Positions 40,493 to 50,316 of a DNA stretch of 64,000 nt are shown one piece after another. The stretch is from Bin5 sp965221145 (GTDB lineage Bacteria > Chloroflexota > Anaerolineae > Caldilineales > Caldilineaceae). The position numbers were made by a program, and so were the translations under genes. The DNA lies in assembly GCA_965221145.1 (NCBI GenBank), contig OZ244877.1:5394001-5458000 (forward strand), read 5' to 3'. The first letter of the stretch is position 1, and every line of letters starts with the position of its first letter. Below the pieces are notes generated by a model, which saw only the letters and a list, made by a program, of their open reading frames with translations, had not been told where the DNA came from and made no database searches.

Positions 40493-41462
40493 CCCCAAAT
40501 CTGAAACGCACCCCTTGCGGCAGTTAGATGGGGCGCAATTTGAGGTCTGTTTTCTGCGCTGGGTAGCCGAGGTGGCAGAGTTGGGCGGCGGCGAATTTGT
40601 CGCCATTGATGGGAAGAGTGTGCGTCGCTCCCATGACCGGCAAGCAGGGCGGGATGCAATCGTGTTGGTGAGCGCCTGGGCGACGGAGAACCGGCTGACG
40701 TTAGGACAGGTGAAGTTTCGGAGAAGTCAAATGAAATCACAGCGATTCCTCAACTGCTGACGGCGCTGGATCTGACAGACTGCATCGTCACGGTTGACGC
40801 CATCGGCTGTCAGAAGGAAATCGCCGCCCAGATTGTGGCGGCCGAGGCCGATTATGTTCTGGCCCTGAAGCAGAATCGTGGTCGGCTGTATGAAGATGTC
40901 GCCGATCTGTTCGCAGATCTCTCGGACTCCGAGTTCACTGCCTTTGCTTATGATTCAGCTAGGGAGGCTGATAAGGGGCATGGCCGCATCGAGATCCGCC
41001 AATGCTGGACTATCAGTGACGCGACGCTTTTCCCGCATCTGCGCGGCGCCCTGGACTGGCCAGCGCTGCATTGCCTCGTCTGGTTACGCTCGCAGCGCAT
41101 CCAAGAGGGACGTCGCAGCGTTGTGGATCGTTTCTTCATCTCCTCCCTGCCTGGTCAGACCCAACAACTGCTCCGAGCCATTCGCGCTCACTGGCAGATC
41201 GAAAATGGCTGCCACTGGGTGCTCGACCTCGCTTTCAGAGAGGATGAATCCCGCTTGCGCAAAGGCCATAGCGCCCAAAACTTCGCTATCCTCCGCCGCA
41301 TTGCACTCAATCTGCTCAAGCAGGACAAAACTACCAAGCTCGGTATCAAGAACAAGAGACTCAAGGCCGCTTGGGATTAAGACTATCTCCTCAAGCTCCT
41401 TTCTCACCTATTCTGAAAGTTCGCGATTGCCCTAGCACCTGGGGCGCATCCCAGATTTGGGG
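40493..41462 (+). mobile_element. Degraded ISAs1-type insertion sequence
   Basis: Holds the ISAs1 transposase pseudogene. An ISAs1-like right end (GTTCGCGATTGCCCTAG, 41419-41435) is visible; the matching left end and the first 90 or so codons are gone. A 22-base motif stands in inverted orientation at both outer edges (40493-40514 and 41441-41462), but it also occurs alone elsewhere. Confidence 0.6.
40515..41416 (+). pseudogene. ISAs1-family transposase, truncated, frameshifted and with a nonsense codon
   Basis: The frame from 40515 carries EFVAIDGKSVRRSHDRQ and LVSAWATENRLTLGQVK; a 1- or 2-base loss near 40716 shifts the frame, and the rest continues from VSEKSNEITAIPQLL to ENGCHWVLDLAFREDESRLRKG, RRIALNLLKQDK and KRLKAAWD. 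These are the DDE-core signatures of ISAs1 (H-repeat-associated) transposases. A TAA at 41378-41380 replaces the usual Glu/Asp codon before DYLLKLL, and the N-terminal domain is missing. Certainly inactive. Confidence 0.82.
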
Positions 41463-41660
41463 CGGGGACGGTCATATTGGAACTTCATGCCAGCGATCCC
41501 TGAATAGGCGGGCACGGAGAGTGAGCACCGCCCAGTGCGCCAAGGCGAGACCAGCGCATGCCAGCTTGCTTCATACGATGCTGAACCAACGTTTTGGCTG
41601 CGGATTCTGAAGGCGCCGCCGCTGATAGGAAAACCTGTTTGACGATAGGCGGCGTGGTTC

Positions 41661-42570
41661 ATGCGCCGTCGATTTTTCCACAGATATGATAAGGCTCCCA
41701 ACTGGGTGATGTCGGGCCTGCGCTGGTTGACTGATGTGTTGCCGACCCAAGCCAAGCTGGTCCGCGATGGGACGATCAGCAAGGCACGCGCCAAATCGGG
41801 CGTGACGGTATTTCGGGGACTGTTTGCCAAGTTGGTCGCGTCTTCCGAGCCGCAGCCGACCGCAAAAATCGGCCGGCGATGGCAGCACGGGGACGATGCT
41901 CGACAGCGCGTCGAACCGAACTGAGTTTGGTAAACTGAAGGCGCGGAAAGGTGAAGCTGCTTTTCCCAGGTGCGGCTGATGGCGCTCTTGGCAGTGGTCC
42001 AGCGGCGGGTTCTGGGACTCTCGTTTGCGCCTTACTGGGGCAAAGGATCCGGCGCACGCGCCTTGCTGTAGGTCATCCTGGCACGTCTGGTGTGCCACGG
42101 GCTGTTATTCTTGTTGGATGCCGGCTTGTACGCCTTCGATCTGATAGGGCACCTGACCCACAAAGGGGGCGAATTCATCGTCAAAGTGCCGGCCCAGGTG
42201 AAGTTCAAGCGCGTACGACGCTTGGCCGACGGCAGTTGGCTGACTGAGGTGACCGGCCAGATCGTGGACACCGAGGTGCCGCCCACCCCCAGAGGTCGCA
42301 AGCGGTGGAAAACCGTCACTCTGACCGCGTGCTTGAGCCGCGTCAAGGCGCGCGGCTTCCGACCGTTCTGGCTGATGACCAATCTGCTCGATACGTCTAT
42401 CACCGCCCGTGAGACTGTTTTGCGCCCCCATCGCCACTGGGACGTCGAGATTGCCTATGACGAAATCAAGACCCATCAGTGCGCCGCCCTGCGCGGCCAG
42501 TCACCCGCCCCCTGCGCGACGACCCATCGAGAGCTCAGATTTTCCGAGCGCGACGTTCAGTGTCCGGTGA
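41661..42570 (+). pseudogene. IS4-family transposase remnant
   Basis: Broken into at least three reading segments. The first (41661 on) has LRWLTDVLPTQAKLVRDG; the last (42090-42530) has GLYAFDLIGHLTHKGGEFIV, WLMTNLLDTSITARETVL and HWDVEIAYDEIKTHQCAALRGQS, which is the Y-x2-R/D...E region typical of IS4-type DDE transposases. Multiple frameshifts lie between. The flanks 41463-41660 and 42571-42663 contain no recognised gene. Confidence 0.7.
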
Positions 42571-42663
42571 CTCGTCTTGTTGGCTGTATCCTTTGAGGAC
42601 TATGCGTCCAAACCGAGAACGTGCCATATCCTTGGCTGGAGTCTAACCTGAGTCTGCTTTGGT

Positions 42664-43785
42664 TCAGGCGCCGTCGATTCCCTCGACCCACCAGTGATGC
42701 TCGTTGACCTTGCTGCTGCCGACGTCGTAGGCGATGCTGGACTGGATCAGCAGCCGATTCGGCGCCGCCGGGTCGTACTTGCCTATGACTTCATTGGCTG
42801 AATAGGCATCGCCGCCGCCGATTTCCTTGCGATACAGAATCGTGCCGTCATCCCAGTGGATACCGTCCGAAGACGCGTAGAGTATCAGATTACCCGGGTC
42901 CCGACTATCGCTACCGCTGCGTCCATGCAGAAAATAGAGATTGCCGATCTTGCGCGACAGCTGCGGATTGCGGATAGCCCGGGCGAATTGGGTGGTTTTC
43001 TCTTCGGACCAAGTCCGTCCTTCGTCCGCGCTTATGACGTAAGGAATGTTGTATTCATCAAAGGCTGCATTCGAGCGGTAAGGGTAGGAGTAGACGATAA
43101 TGTCGCCTTGATCGAGTACACCGGCAGTGACGTAGTAGTTCTGGTAGTCGAAGGGCAGCACACTGCGTCGCTCGAAGGTCTTACCGTTGTCCGCCGAGAC
43201 ATAGAGCGAATAAGGGCCGACGCAATAATCGGCCGATCCGCCCATGAAGACCGCGAAGACTTGCTCATTGTGCGTGAAAACCGCATCAAAAGTTAGCGAA
43301 ACCTCTTCGACGGTCACGTCCGTGTCCAAGGGGCGTGGCTCGCTCCACGTCCGGCCCTGATCGTGACTCAGCAGGCAAACGGGTGGCAAATTCTTGACCC
43401 ACAGCTCTTTCTCAAATCGGGAAACAAACGCAATCAGCGTGCCGTTGGGTGCGGTAGCGGCAGCGAATACGATGGCCGCATACATCTCCTCGCCTTCCCA
43501 GGCGCGTTTCGAATATTCCAGGACGACCGGTCCGCTCCAGGTCTTGCCGCCGTCTTCGGATCGGCGATATTCCGACCAGCCAGCCACGCCGTGGCCTTTC
43601 TCAATCTCCCCCGATACGTTGCTGTAAATGGCCACGATATCACCGTTGCGGCATTCGGTCAGACAGTTCCCGCCGTGACCGGATCGACCGTACTTCTCGT
43701 GATCGACAAACCGGATGCCTTGATTCGGAATATCCGCGGGCAACACGCGGAAGCCTTTGGATAGACGATTGCTTGCGGTTGTCAT
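42664..43785 (-). CDS. Sialidase-like six-bladed propeller (BNR/Asp-box) protein
   Basis: 373 residues from the Met at 43785. Four Asp-box motifs are spaced along the chain: SEDGGKTW, SHDQGRTW, SADNGKTF and SADEGRTW. The pattern is that of exo-alpha-sialidases and related propellers, which remove or bind terminal acidic sugars. GLRF-type start VLPADIPNQGIRFVD; an Arg/Asp-rich entry GGNCLTECRNGD follows. No signal peptide is visible, so it may act on imported material. It is followed, 180 bases upstream on the minus strand, by the MalG-like gene, so it probably closes that importer operon. Confidence 0.82.
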   Translation of the reverse strand: MTTASNRLSKGFRVLPADIPNQGIRFVDHEKYGRSGHGGNCLTECRNGDIVAIYSNVSGEIEKGHGVAGWSEYRRSEDGGKTWSGPVVLEYSKRAWEGEEMYAAIVFAAATAPNGTLIAFVSRFEKELWVKNLPPVCLLSHDQGRTWSEPRPLDTDVTVEEVSLTFDAVFTHNEQVFAVFMGGSADYCVGPYSLYVSADNGKTFERRSVLPFDYQNYYVTAGVLDQGDIIVYSYPYRSNAAFDEYNIPYVISADEGRTWSEEKTTQFARAIRNPQLSRKIGNLYFLHGRSGSDSRDPGNLILYASSDGIHWDDGTILYRKEIGGGDAYSANEVIGKYDPAAPNRLLIQSSIAYDVGSSKVNEHHWWVEGIDGA

Positions 43786-43965
43786 GGAGTTCCTTGCCTT
43801 CATGGCTTCGGCAGCCATCAATTATTGATCTGCAACCTGCATTTGATTACATTGCATATTCAAAATTTGCACAAAATCAAAAACTAACCCTGAAAGACAT
43901 GCTTCTTCTGCAGTTTGCCGGATAATACTGTATCACCCAAGTCAAGTTAAAACAGGACTGACACC

Positions 43966-44871
43966 TCATCCTTTAAGGCCACTGAACACGATCCCTTGAA
44001 TGAAATAGCGTTGTGCGAAAAAGAAAACCAGTATCGGAGGGATAGCGATCATCGTGGAAACAAGCATGATGTGGCTCCACAGGCGCGGCTTCGCGGGACC
44101 GGCCTCTGTGTGGAATCTTTGCCACCACATCAGGGCGATGGCCAGCGTGTGGTTTTCGCTGCTATTGAGATAGATCATGGGGCCCAAGAAGTCATTCCAC
44201 GTCCACATGAAGGTAAAGATGGCCACCGTCGCCAGTGCCGGCACCGACAGCGGCAGGATGATCCGCCAGTAGACGCCCAACGTACTACACCCGTCGAGCT
44301 GGGCCGCGTCGTCAAGCTCCTGGGGGATCGTCCGGAAGAATTGGCGTAATAAGAAGATGAAGAAAGCATCGCCACCGAGGAAGGCTGGGATGATCAGTGG
44401 CTTGTTCGAGTCCAACCACCCCAGTTGGTGGAAAACCAGGTACTGAGGAATAAGCGTCGCATAATAGGGAATCATCATCGTACTCAGGACCAATACAAAC
44501 AGCACTTCCCGGCCCCGAAACTGCAGTCGGGCAAAGGCGTACGCCGCCAGACTTGCCGTCAGCAGCCGCCCGATCTCCACGCCCGCCACAATGACAATGG
44601 TGTTGGTAAAGCCGCGCACGAAAGGAAACTCCCGAAATACCGCCGGGAAGTTCTCCCACGCAATCCGGCTGGGAATGAGTTGAGGGGGGTAACTGAAAGT
44701 CTGCTCCGCCGGCTTGAGAGCAGTGAAGGCCATCCAGTACAGGGGAAAGGTAAACAGGGCCGCCAGGACCGCCAAAGTGAGATACATCAGTACCCGGCCA
44801 ACCCATCTGCGCCTCAGCCAGTCCCGCGTCACCCAGCGGGCCGCTCCCAGTTCTTTGGCTGCCCGTTCCAT
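43966..44871 (-). CDS. Carbohydrate ABC transporter permease (MalG/UgpE-like)
   Basis: 301-residue permease. Helix 1 is near residues 29-50 (YLTLAVLAALFTFPLYWMAF). The EAA loop reads DDAAQLDGCSTLGVYWRIILP near 195-215 and the C-terminus FFFAQRYFIQGIVFSGLKG matches the paralogue at 33712-34638. It follows the MalF-like gene by 11 bases. Second MalFG-type importer of the window; its binding protein is probably the one at 48274-49647, separated by an aminotransferase gene and an epimerase remnant. Confidence 0.92.
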   Translation of the reverse strand: MERAAKELGAARWVTRDWLRRRWVGRVLMYLTLAVLAALFTFPLYWMAFTALKPAEQTFSYPPQLIPSRIAWENFPAVFREFPFVRGFTNTIVIVAGVEIGRLLTASLAAYAFARLQFRGREVLFVLVLSTMMIPYYATLIPQYLVFHQLGWLDSNKPLIIPAFLGGDAFFIFLLRQFFRTIPQELDDAAQLDGCSTLGVYWRIILPLSVPALATVAIFTFMWTWNDFLGPMIYLNSSENHTLAIALMWWQRFHTEAGPAKPRLWSHIMLVSTMIAIPPILVFFFAQRYFIQGIVFSGLKG

Positions 44872-44882
44872 TTTTGACGCTC

Positions 44883-45833
44883 CTATTCTGCTTCATAATA
44901 CACCATTCGGCCTGACACGCGGAGTGTCAGCAAGGTCAGACCGAAGATGATCACGAAGAGCACCCACGCCAACGCTGAGGCATATCCCATATAGAGGTAC
45001 TTAAAGGCATTCCTGTAAAGATACAGGATATAAAACAGACTTGCATAGCCCGGCCCGCCGTCGGTAATGATATAGCCGGCTGTGAACACCTGGAAGGTAC
45101 CAATCAAGCTCGTCAAGAAGGTAAAAAGCACCACGGGTGAAGTCAGCGGGAGCGTCACATGCCGGAACTGGCGCCAGGCATTGGCGCCGTCTACCTTGGC
45201 TACATCATAGAGCACACTAGGCACGCCCTGCAGCGCCGCCAGGTACAAAAGCAAGCTTGCGCCCATGCCCCAACTACTCATGAGGATAAAGGACGGCATG
45301 ACCCACTCTTTCGCCCCGAACCATTTTGGACCTTCGATGCCCACAAGCTCCAAGGCGCCATTGACAAGTCCTATACTGGGGTGGAGCAGCCAAGACCACA
45401 GATATGCCGACGCGATTGCTGGCACGATCGACGGTATGTAGAAGGCTTCGCGCCAAAATGATAGCCCTCTTAGCCGCTGATTTAACAGCAATGCCAGAAG
45501 GTATCCCCCTATCACCCCGATCGGCACCGCCCCCATCGTATAGATCACGGTAACCTTCAGCGAATGCCAAAACAACTCGTCTCTCGTGAACATCTTGACA
45601 TAGTTCTTGATGCCTACGAATTCCGGCAGTCTCAGAATTGGATATTCGGCAAAAGAGAGGATGAAGGAGGCCAGCATCGGCCCTAGACTAAGGCCCAAGA
45701 AGCCGATCATCCAGGGCAATATGCAGAGATAGGCGACCAACTCTCGCCGAAGACCACGAGACAACCTCGGCTTTCCCGCCTTTCGCGTCCCGACACCAGC
45801 AAATATCGTGCGGTTCAACAATTTACTAATCAT
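44883..45833 (-). CDS. Carbohydrate ABC transporter permease (MalF/UgpA-like)
   Basis: 316-residue permease, paralogue of 35082-36035. Helix 1 follows LVAYLCILPWMIGFLGLSLG. The EAA loop is YDVAKVDGANAWRQFRHVTLP near 210-230, and the protein ends LRVSGRMVYYEAE. The MalG-like partner begins 11 bases after its stop. Immediately upstream is the epimerase remnant, in the position where the first locus has an intact epimerase. Confidence 0.92.
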   Translation of the reverse strand: MISKLLNRTIFAGVGTRKAGKPRLSRGLRRELVAYLCILPWMIGFLGLSLGPMLASFILSFAEYPILRLPEFVGIKNYVKMFTRDELFWHSLKVTVIYTMGAVPIGVIGGYLLALLLNQRLRGLSFWREAFYIPSIVPAIASAYLWSWLLHPSIGLVNGALELVGIEGPKWFGAKEWVMPSFILMSSWGMGASLLLYLAALQGVPSVLYDVAKVDGANAWRQFRHVTLPLTSPVVLFTFLTSLIGTFQVFTAGYIITDGGPGYASLFYILYLYRNAFKYLYMGYASALAWVLFVIIFGLTLLTLRVSGRMVYYEAE

Positions 45834-45885
45834 GCGCTCCGTCGCTCAGCAAATCTGTACAATCAAGCCAGGAGTAGCGCGGCAT

Positions 45886-46210
45886 TTAGCCCAGATCTTG
45901 CGCGGCCCTGTGATGCCAGACAAGCGTGGTGTGGCCGCTGTTCTCCCTTTGCAGTGATACATCTGGGAAGAAGCGTTCGCGTAGCATCCGGTTCTCGAGC
46001 CGCGAACAGGTACACGCGGCATCCTTGCCACGGCACACTGCCTTCAGTTGCGTCACATTGAGCACATCCCCTTCAATCGCGCCGGCCCCCTCCGGCGCCT
46101 GCGGACCGCGGCTGAAGATGGTCACCTGATGGTGTTGGGCCATCAGTTCACGCACCACGTAGCTGCCAATCTTACCTCTGCCGCCCGTGACCAAATATAT
46201 CCATATTTGT
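45886..46210 (-). pseudogene. NAD-dependent epimerase remnant (N-terminal part only)
   Basis: The frame starts without a proper ATG (WIYLVTGGRGKIGSYVVREL) and keeps the dinucleotide loop TGGRGKIG and GDVLNVTQLKAVCRGKD, i.e. about the first 60 residues of an extended SDR. After that the sequence no longer matches and the catalytic Y-x-x-x-K region is missing. It stands where the paralogous importer locus has the intact epimerase at 36014-36937. Confidence 0.7.
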
Positions 46211-46414
46211 GGACCATCGCCTCTGATAAACTGAGAGCGTGCGGAAACTGCTTTATTCGCCGCGCCCGCCTAGCATGAAGTGCCAGGGCTAGGAAACAAC
46301 GCTAGCTGAACCCGGCTAAACCCGATTCACCGGGCGCAACTCTGAAGCGCGGCGATTTTATCGCCGGGGGGCCGATGGCAAAGGCGCGTTGCGAAGTTCC
46401 CGAATGCTTTCAAA

Positions 46415-47806
46415 CTAAAAAGTCCGGGGGACCTTCTTGGTTTCTCTGGCAGCTTCCCAGGCAGCTTCTACGCTCCTTTCCACATCCTCCGGGGTGTGAG
46501 CGACTGAGACATATACGCGGGCACACCCGCCGAGAGCCCCGCCGAGCCATATGCCCCGGTTCATCATCTCCCGGACAAAGACGGACATCCGCTGAGCGTG
46601 CGGATACGCCATGCTCTTTTCCTCATCGCTAAGATAGCTCCGGCCGCCTACTTTCTCCTGATCAGTAAAGTAGATGGCAAAGCCGGGGCCAGGGCCCTGC
46701 ACGACGGCCTCTATTCCCACCTCCTCAAAGACACCCCTGAACCGCTTCATCAAGGACTGACTCACCTCGTAAAGGTGCTTATAGTTTTCTTCCTTTTCCA
46801 ACTCGGTTATAGTCGCCACTGCGGCCGTTGTAGATACGGGGTTCGAATTGTAAGTCCCGGTCAGAATCGTGCCGTGTTCCTCCATGATCTCTCGCTTGCC
46901 GGCCACGGCCGAGATTGGGAAGCCGTTCCCCATGGCCTTGGCAAAAGAAGCGAGGTCAGGTGTGACGCCAACCACGCCTTGGCCGCCGCTTAAACCCAGC
47001 CTGAACCCGGTGATGACCTCGTCAAAGATCAGCACGACGCCATGTTCTTGGGTGAGTCTCCGTAAACCTTCCAGATACCCCTTTTCTGGCTCGATGGCCA
47101 CCGGGCCATTGAACAGGAGCGGTTCCGTGATGGCCGCCGCGATCTCGTGCCCCTGGTTCTTTAAGACCTTCTCTGCAAGTTCCAGATCATTCCAGGGGAT
47201 GGCGATGGTATTGCTCATCTCGCTCAGCGGAATCCCCCGCGGTGGCCATGTCCATGTGGTTTCGAGCTGCCGACCCCACGCCGGCGCATGCGTAGGCATG
47301 GAATGGCTGCCCGGCGCGTGAAAGCCCACCCATCCGTGGTAGTGCCCCAGGAATTCAAGTATCTTTTCTTTCCCGGTGTAGAGCCTGGCTATCGTCACCG
47401 CCGCAGCCGTCGCTTGGGACCCGCTCGTCAGAAGCCGTACCATCTCAGCGCAGGGTATATGTTCAACCATCTTCTCGCAGAGCTCAATTTCACTTTCATG
47501 GTTCCTGGCATGCATCGTCCCCCTATCGAGTTGCTTCTTGACCGCCTCGTTCACTGCCGGGTGCGCATGTCCCAGGATGATCGGCCCCATGGCAAGCAGA
47601 TAGTCAATGTACTCGTTCCCGTCTACATCGCAGACGTGAGAACCCCGCGCCCACGCTACACATTGAAGGTGCTTTTGATCCCTTGCCCTGGCATCCCTCG
47701 CACGCGCCGCGCTGTGTGTCGCCCCGGGAGTCACCTTCTGAGCTCGTCTCAGAAGCTCCATCGACCTTTGATCCGAAAGTTGTCGGTTACTCATCTTCAC
47801 CTTCAT
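46415..47806 (-). CDS. Class III aminotransferase (glutamate-1-semialdehyde aminomutase-like)
   Basis: 463-residue PLP enzyme. LLRRAQKVTPGATHSAARA and GSHVCDVDGNEYIDYLLAMG open the protein as in GSA-aminomutase relatives. SGSQATAAAVTIARLYTG near 130 binds the cofactor phosphate; VLIFDEVITGFRLGLSGGQG near 240-258 carries the Asp that contacts the pyridine nitrogen; and the Schiff-base Lys is in SFAKAMGNGFP near 270. A haem-pathway role is unlikely in this sugar-import context; more likely an amino-sugar or amino-acid transaminase or mutase. The flanking 46211-46414 holds nothing recognised. Confidence 0.87.
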   Translation of the reverse strand: MKVKMSNRQLSDQRSMELLRRAQKVTPGATHSAARARDARARDQKHLQCVAWARGSHVCDVDGNEYIDYLLAMGPIILGHAHPAVNEAVKKQLDRGTMHARNHESEIELCEKMVEHIPCAEMVRLLTSGSQATAAAVTIARLYTGKEKILEFLGHYHGWVGFHAPGSHSMPTHAPAWGRQLETTWTWPPRGIPLSEMSNTIAIPWNDLELAEKVLKNQGHEIAAAITEPLLFNGPVAIEPEKGYLEGLRRLTQEHGVVLIFDEVITGFRLGLSGGQGVVGVTPDLASFAKAMGNGFPISAVAGKREIMEEHGTILTGTYNSNPVSTTAAVATITELEKEENYKHLYEVSQSLMKRFRGVFEEVGIEAVVQGPGPGFAIYFTDQEKVGGRSYLSDEEKSMAYPHAQRMSVFVREMMNRGIWLGGALGGCARVYVSVAHTPEDVERSVEAAWEAARETKKVPRTF

Positions 47807-47865
47807 TTCTCAGGTTTGTCAAGGAAAAACTTCCCGCTTCTTGAAGCGAACGCTTCACAGCGAAT

Positions 47866-48270
47866 TCAAGGATTGATCGAGTTACTCTGTAGCATGCTCT
47901 CGTAGTCAATTCGGTTCATCCTCAAGTTCGCTGTGAAGAAAGGTGGCAGACGGCGCCCCCTGAAAAAAGGGAAAGGAACGGAGGAAACGATGGTTCGATC
48001 CGCTATGAACAGATAGGGCCGGACCCTGTCCAAATCTGTACCATCTCCCGGTGGAAGCCGAACATGCACGCAACCGCGAACGCTTTCTGGTTCTGTGCCG
48101 GCAAAGCCTTCAGCGATCGTATCAATGCCCATCCCTGCCAGATTCTGACGCGTCTGTGGCCCAGATTTGGACTCGACCTGGATTACGGAAAGCTCTTGGT
48201 GTCCAATTGAATTCTCATTAGACCCAAGCCTGGATCCTTCTGCAAGTGCAATAGACGCTGCAAACGCTTG
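47866..48270 (-). other. Open frame of about 134 codons, unrecognised, possibly a gene remnant
   Basis: Open on the minus strand from just after the binding-protein stop to 47866, without a good start. It reads IGHQELSVIQVESKSGPQTR, QNLAGMGIDTIAEGF and CVHVRLPPGDGTDLDRVRPY, which looks like real coding sequence, but I cannot name a family. It may be the tail of a disrupted enzyme gene. The remaining 47807-47865 shows no feature. Confidence 0.3.
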
Positions 48271-48273
48271 CAG

Positions 48274-49647
48274 CTAGAGCTTTTCCTCTATGATGGGGTT
48301 CATCTTGGCGACCACATCATCCATGGCCTCCTGCACCGTCTTCTCCCCCAGAAAAGCGTTATCGAGTTCCGCTCTCATGGCGTCAAAGAGTTCCAATGGC
48401 GCCCTCCCGCCGAAGGATCTGAAGAGCCACTCTACATCTTCCGTGCAGGGTGAACACTCAGACGCATTTGGATTCCGAGAGACGTTTATCTTGTTGATGA
48501 TTTTCTGAGCGTTATCGTCAGCCATGGCATCGATGTGCTTCTTGGTCTCGTAGACACCAGGCTCATACTGGTCACACATAGACTGCTGAATGTCCCAGTC
48601 GCTGCAGAACTTTGATAGGAACGTCCAAGCCTGCTCGATTCGCTCGGATTTCTTGTTCAGCATCCATGTGTTCCCACCGTAGTATTGCCAACGGTTCTTG
48701 TACCACGGATGTTGGAGATAGCCTATCTCGAAATCGGCCTCTTTATCCACATAGAACCAGCGCTGTCCCATGACCGTCTGGTGGGCGTCAAACATACTCC
48801 CCTTGAAGGCTTTTCTCTCAGCCGCCGGTGGCGCCAGCTCATGCACGCTCACAAAATCAACCAACTCTTGGATCGGTTCCACGCACTCTGGCCTGTTGAC
48901 GAGGGCCTCCGTTTCGTAGTAGCCTGTCGTCGTCAGACCGTCTACCCATTCAGCCGGGCCGGCGCTCGCCAACATGTCATACCAGCCGACAGGGGCATCA
49001 ACGGGATAGAGATCTGGCATCCCCTTCTTGATCTCCTGGCACAACTCCACATACCCGTGCCATGTGAGTGTGTCGAACTTGCCCGAGTCCCATAGAGGTA
49101 GTTCGTCCCTCAGGCCGAGCTCGTCCATCATTTCCATGTTGAGAAATAAGAAGGTGTAGTTCCCACAGTTGGCGCTGTAGTCAAGCCCGATGAGCTCCTC
49201 CTCCCAACCATACTGCTTCCAGGGATCGACGAGCAATTTTGACTTGTCAAAGTAGGGAGTATCCTCGATCAATGGGGCTAAGTTCGCGAAACGGCCAGCC
49301 CGCCCGTATTCACCGAAGAAAAGTGCGTCCGTCATAGGGACGTCAGGTGCCGTGTTGGCAACCATCTGGGTCATCAACTTCGTATGATACTCGCCCCAGG
49401 AGGTCGGCTCATACTTTATCTCTATGCCATCTTGCTCTCCATATATCACTTCGTACATCTTGACCACGGACTCGTCCACAAACCAACTGGAGACGCGCAC
49501 GGTCTCCGGAGCCTTCGCTGCCGGCGCCGCGGCCTGCGGCGCAGACGGCTGAACAGCTTGTGGCGCACAGGCGGCCAAGGCCGTACCCCCAGCGGTCACC
49601 GCCAACCCTTTCAGAAACTTACGCCGGCTTAATTTCCTGCCCAACAT
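48274..49647 (-). CDS. Extracellular sugar-binding lipoprotein (SBP family 1) with Tat-type signal
   Basis: 457 residues. MLGRKLSRRKFLKGLAVTAG contains a twin-arginine motif SRRKFLK and a lipobox LAAC near residue 27. PTSWGEYHTKLMTQMVANTA near 80 parallels the other binding protein (37064-38461), as do GNTWMLNKKSERIEQAW and the C-terminal LFDAMRAELDNAFLGEKTVQEAMDD. AAGGAGGAAA precedes the ATG, a strong ribosome site. Probably supplies the MalFG-type permeases at 43966-45833. Outer face of the membrane. Confidence 0.92.
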   Translation of the reverse strand: MLGRKLSRRKFLKGLAVTAGGTALAACAPQAVQPSAPQAAAPAAKAPETVRVSSWFVDESVVKMYEVIYGEQDGIEIKYEPTSWGEYHTKLMTQMVANTAPDVPMTDALFFGEYGRAGRFANLAPLIEDTPYFDKSKLLVDPWKQYGWEEELIGLDYSANCGNYTFLFLNMEMMDELGLRDELPLWDSGKFDTLTWHGYVELCQEIKKGMPDLYPVDAPVGWYDMLASAGPAEWVDGLTTTGYYETEALVNRPECVEPIQELVDFVSVHELAPPAAERKAFKGSMFDAHQTVMGQRWFYVDKEADFEIGYLQHPWYKNRWQYYGGNTWMLNKKSERIEQAWTFLSKFCSDWDIQQSMCDQYEPGVYETKKHIDAMADDNAQKIINKINVSRNPNASECSPCTEDVEWLFRSFGGRAPLELFDAMRAELDNAFLGEKTVQEAMDDVVAKMNPIIEEKL

Positions 49648-49992
49648 TTCGTTTCCTCCTTTCGATATGCTCGCATTACTGACGAATTCGCTCCCAGCTT
49701 AAGCGAGCCCAACCGATTTCATCATCTCCGATCCCTCGCTTCACTCGCTTGACATCACCTCCTTCCCACAACACACGTGGGGGGATATTAGGCACATGAA
49801 CTGAGCCGCCTTTCGTCAAGCGGGCTTGCCCATCAGCAGCGGCGCCGTCTAATCCGCGGTCAATACGTTGTGAAGCAACGTATGAAGCAAGCTGGCAAGC
49901 GCTGGTCTCGCTCCGGCGCCCAGGCGATGCTCGCACTTCGTGCTCGTCTACTCAGCAACCGCCGGCATGAAATCCCCATTTGACCATCCTCG

Positions 49993-50014
49993 CCCCAAAT
50001 CTGGGATGCACCCC
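49993..50014. repeat. Solo copy of a 22-base dispersed motif
   Basis: Begins CCCCAAATCTGGGATGCACC. Related copies border the ISAs1 remnant (40493-40514, and inverted at 41441-41462), and degenerate ones occur at 10229-10250 (inverted) and at the edges of the 156-base repeats. Confidence 0.5.
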
Positions 50015-50081
50015 ACCGGACAAGGGTGATGGCTACACCGCACCGCGAGTACCCATGCTACAGTATAATATAATATAATAT

Positions 50082-50316
50082 GTAACTACTCAGCCTCGTC
50101 TGGGAAGTTGTTTGAAAAAGAACGGTCATCGGCAAAAAGGCCAAAAATGGCTGCCGGAAAGCGTGAATCCTCCATCTACACGCCATAATTCGCACCATTT
50201 GTGCCGTTTTGATCCGAACCTGACCTTTTCAGACAGATTCCAAACACGATTTATTACACTTGGATGACTTGGTTGCCCATTGAAAGTCGCACTTTGGGTA
50301 ATGGCTGAGTAGTTAC
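50082..50316. mobile_element. 235-bp MITE, copy 2 (IS66-like ends)
   Basis: Same 14-bp terminal inverted repeats and the same sequence throughout as 34826-35060. Flanked by a perfect 8-bp duplication TATAATAT (50074-50081 and 50317-50324), i.e. it inserted into an A/T microsatellite. Non-autonomous; the transposase must be elsewhere in the genome. Confidence 0.93.
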
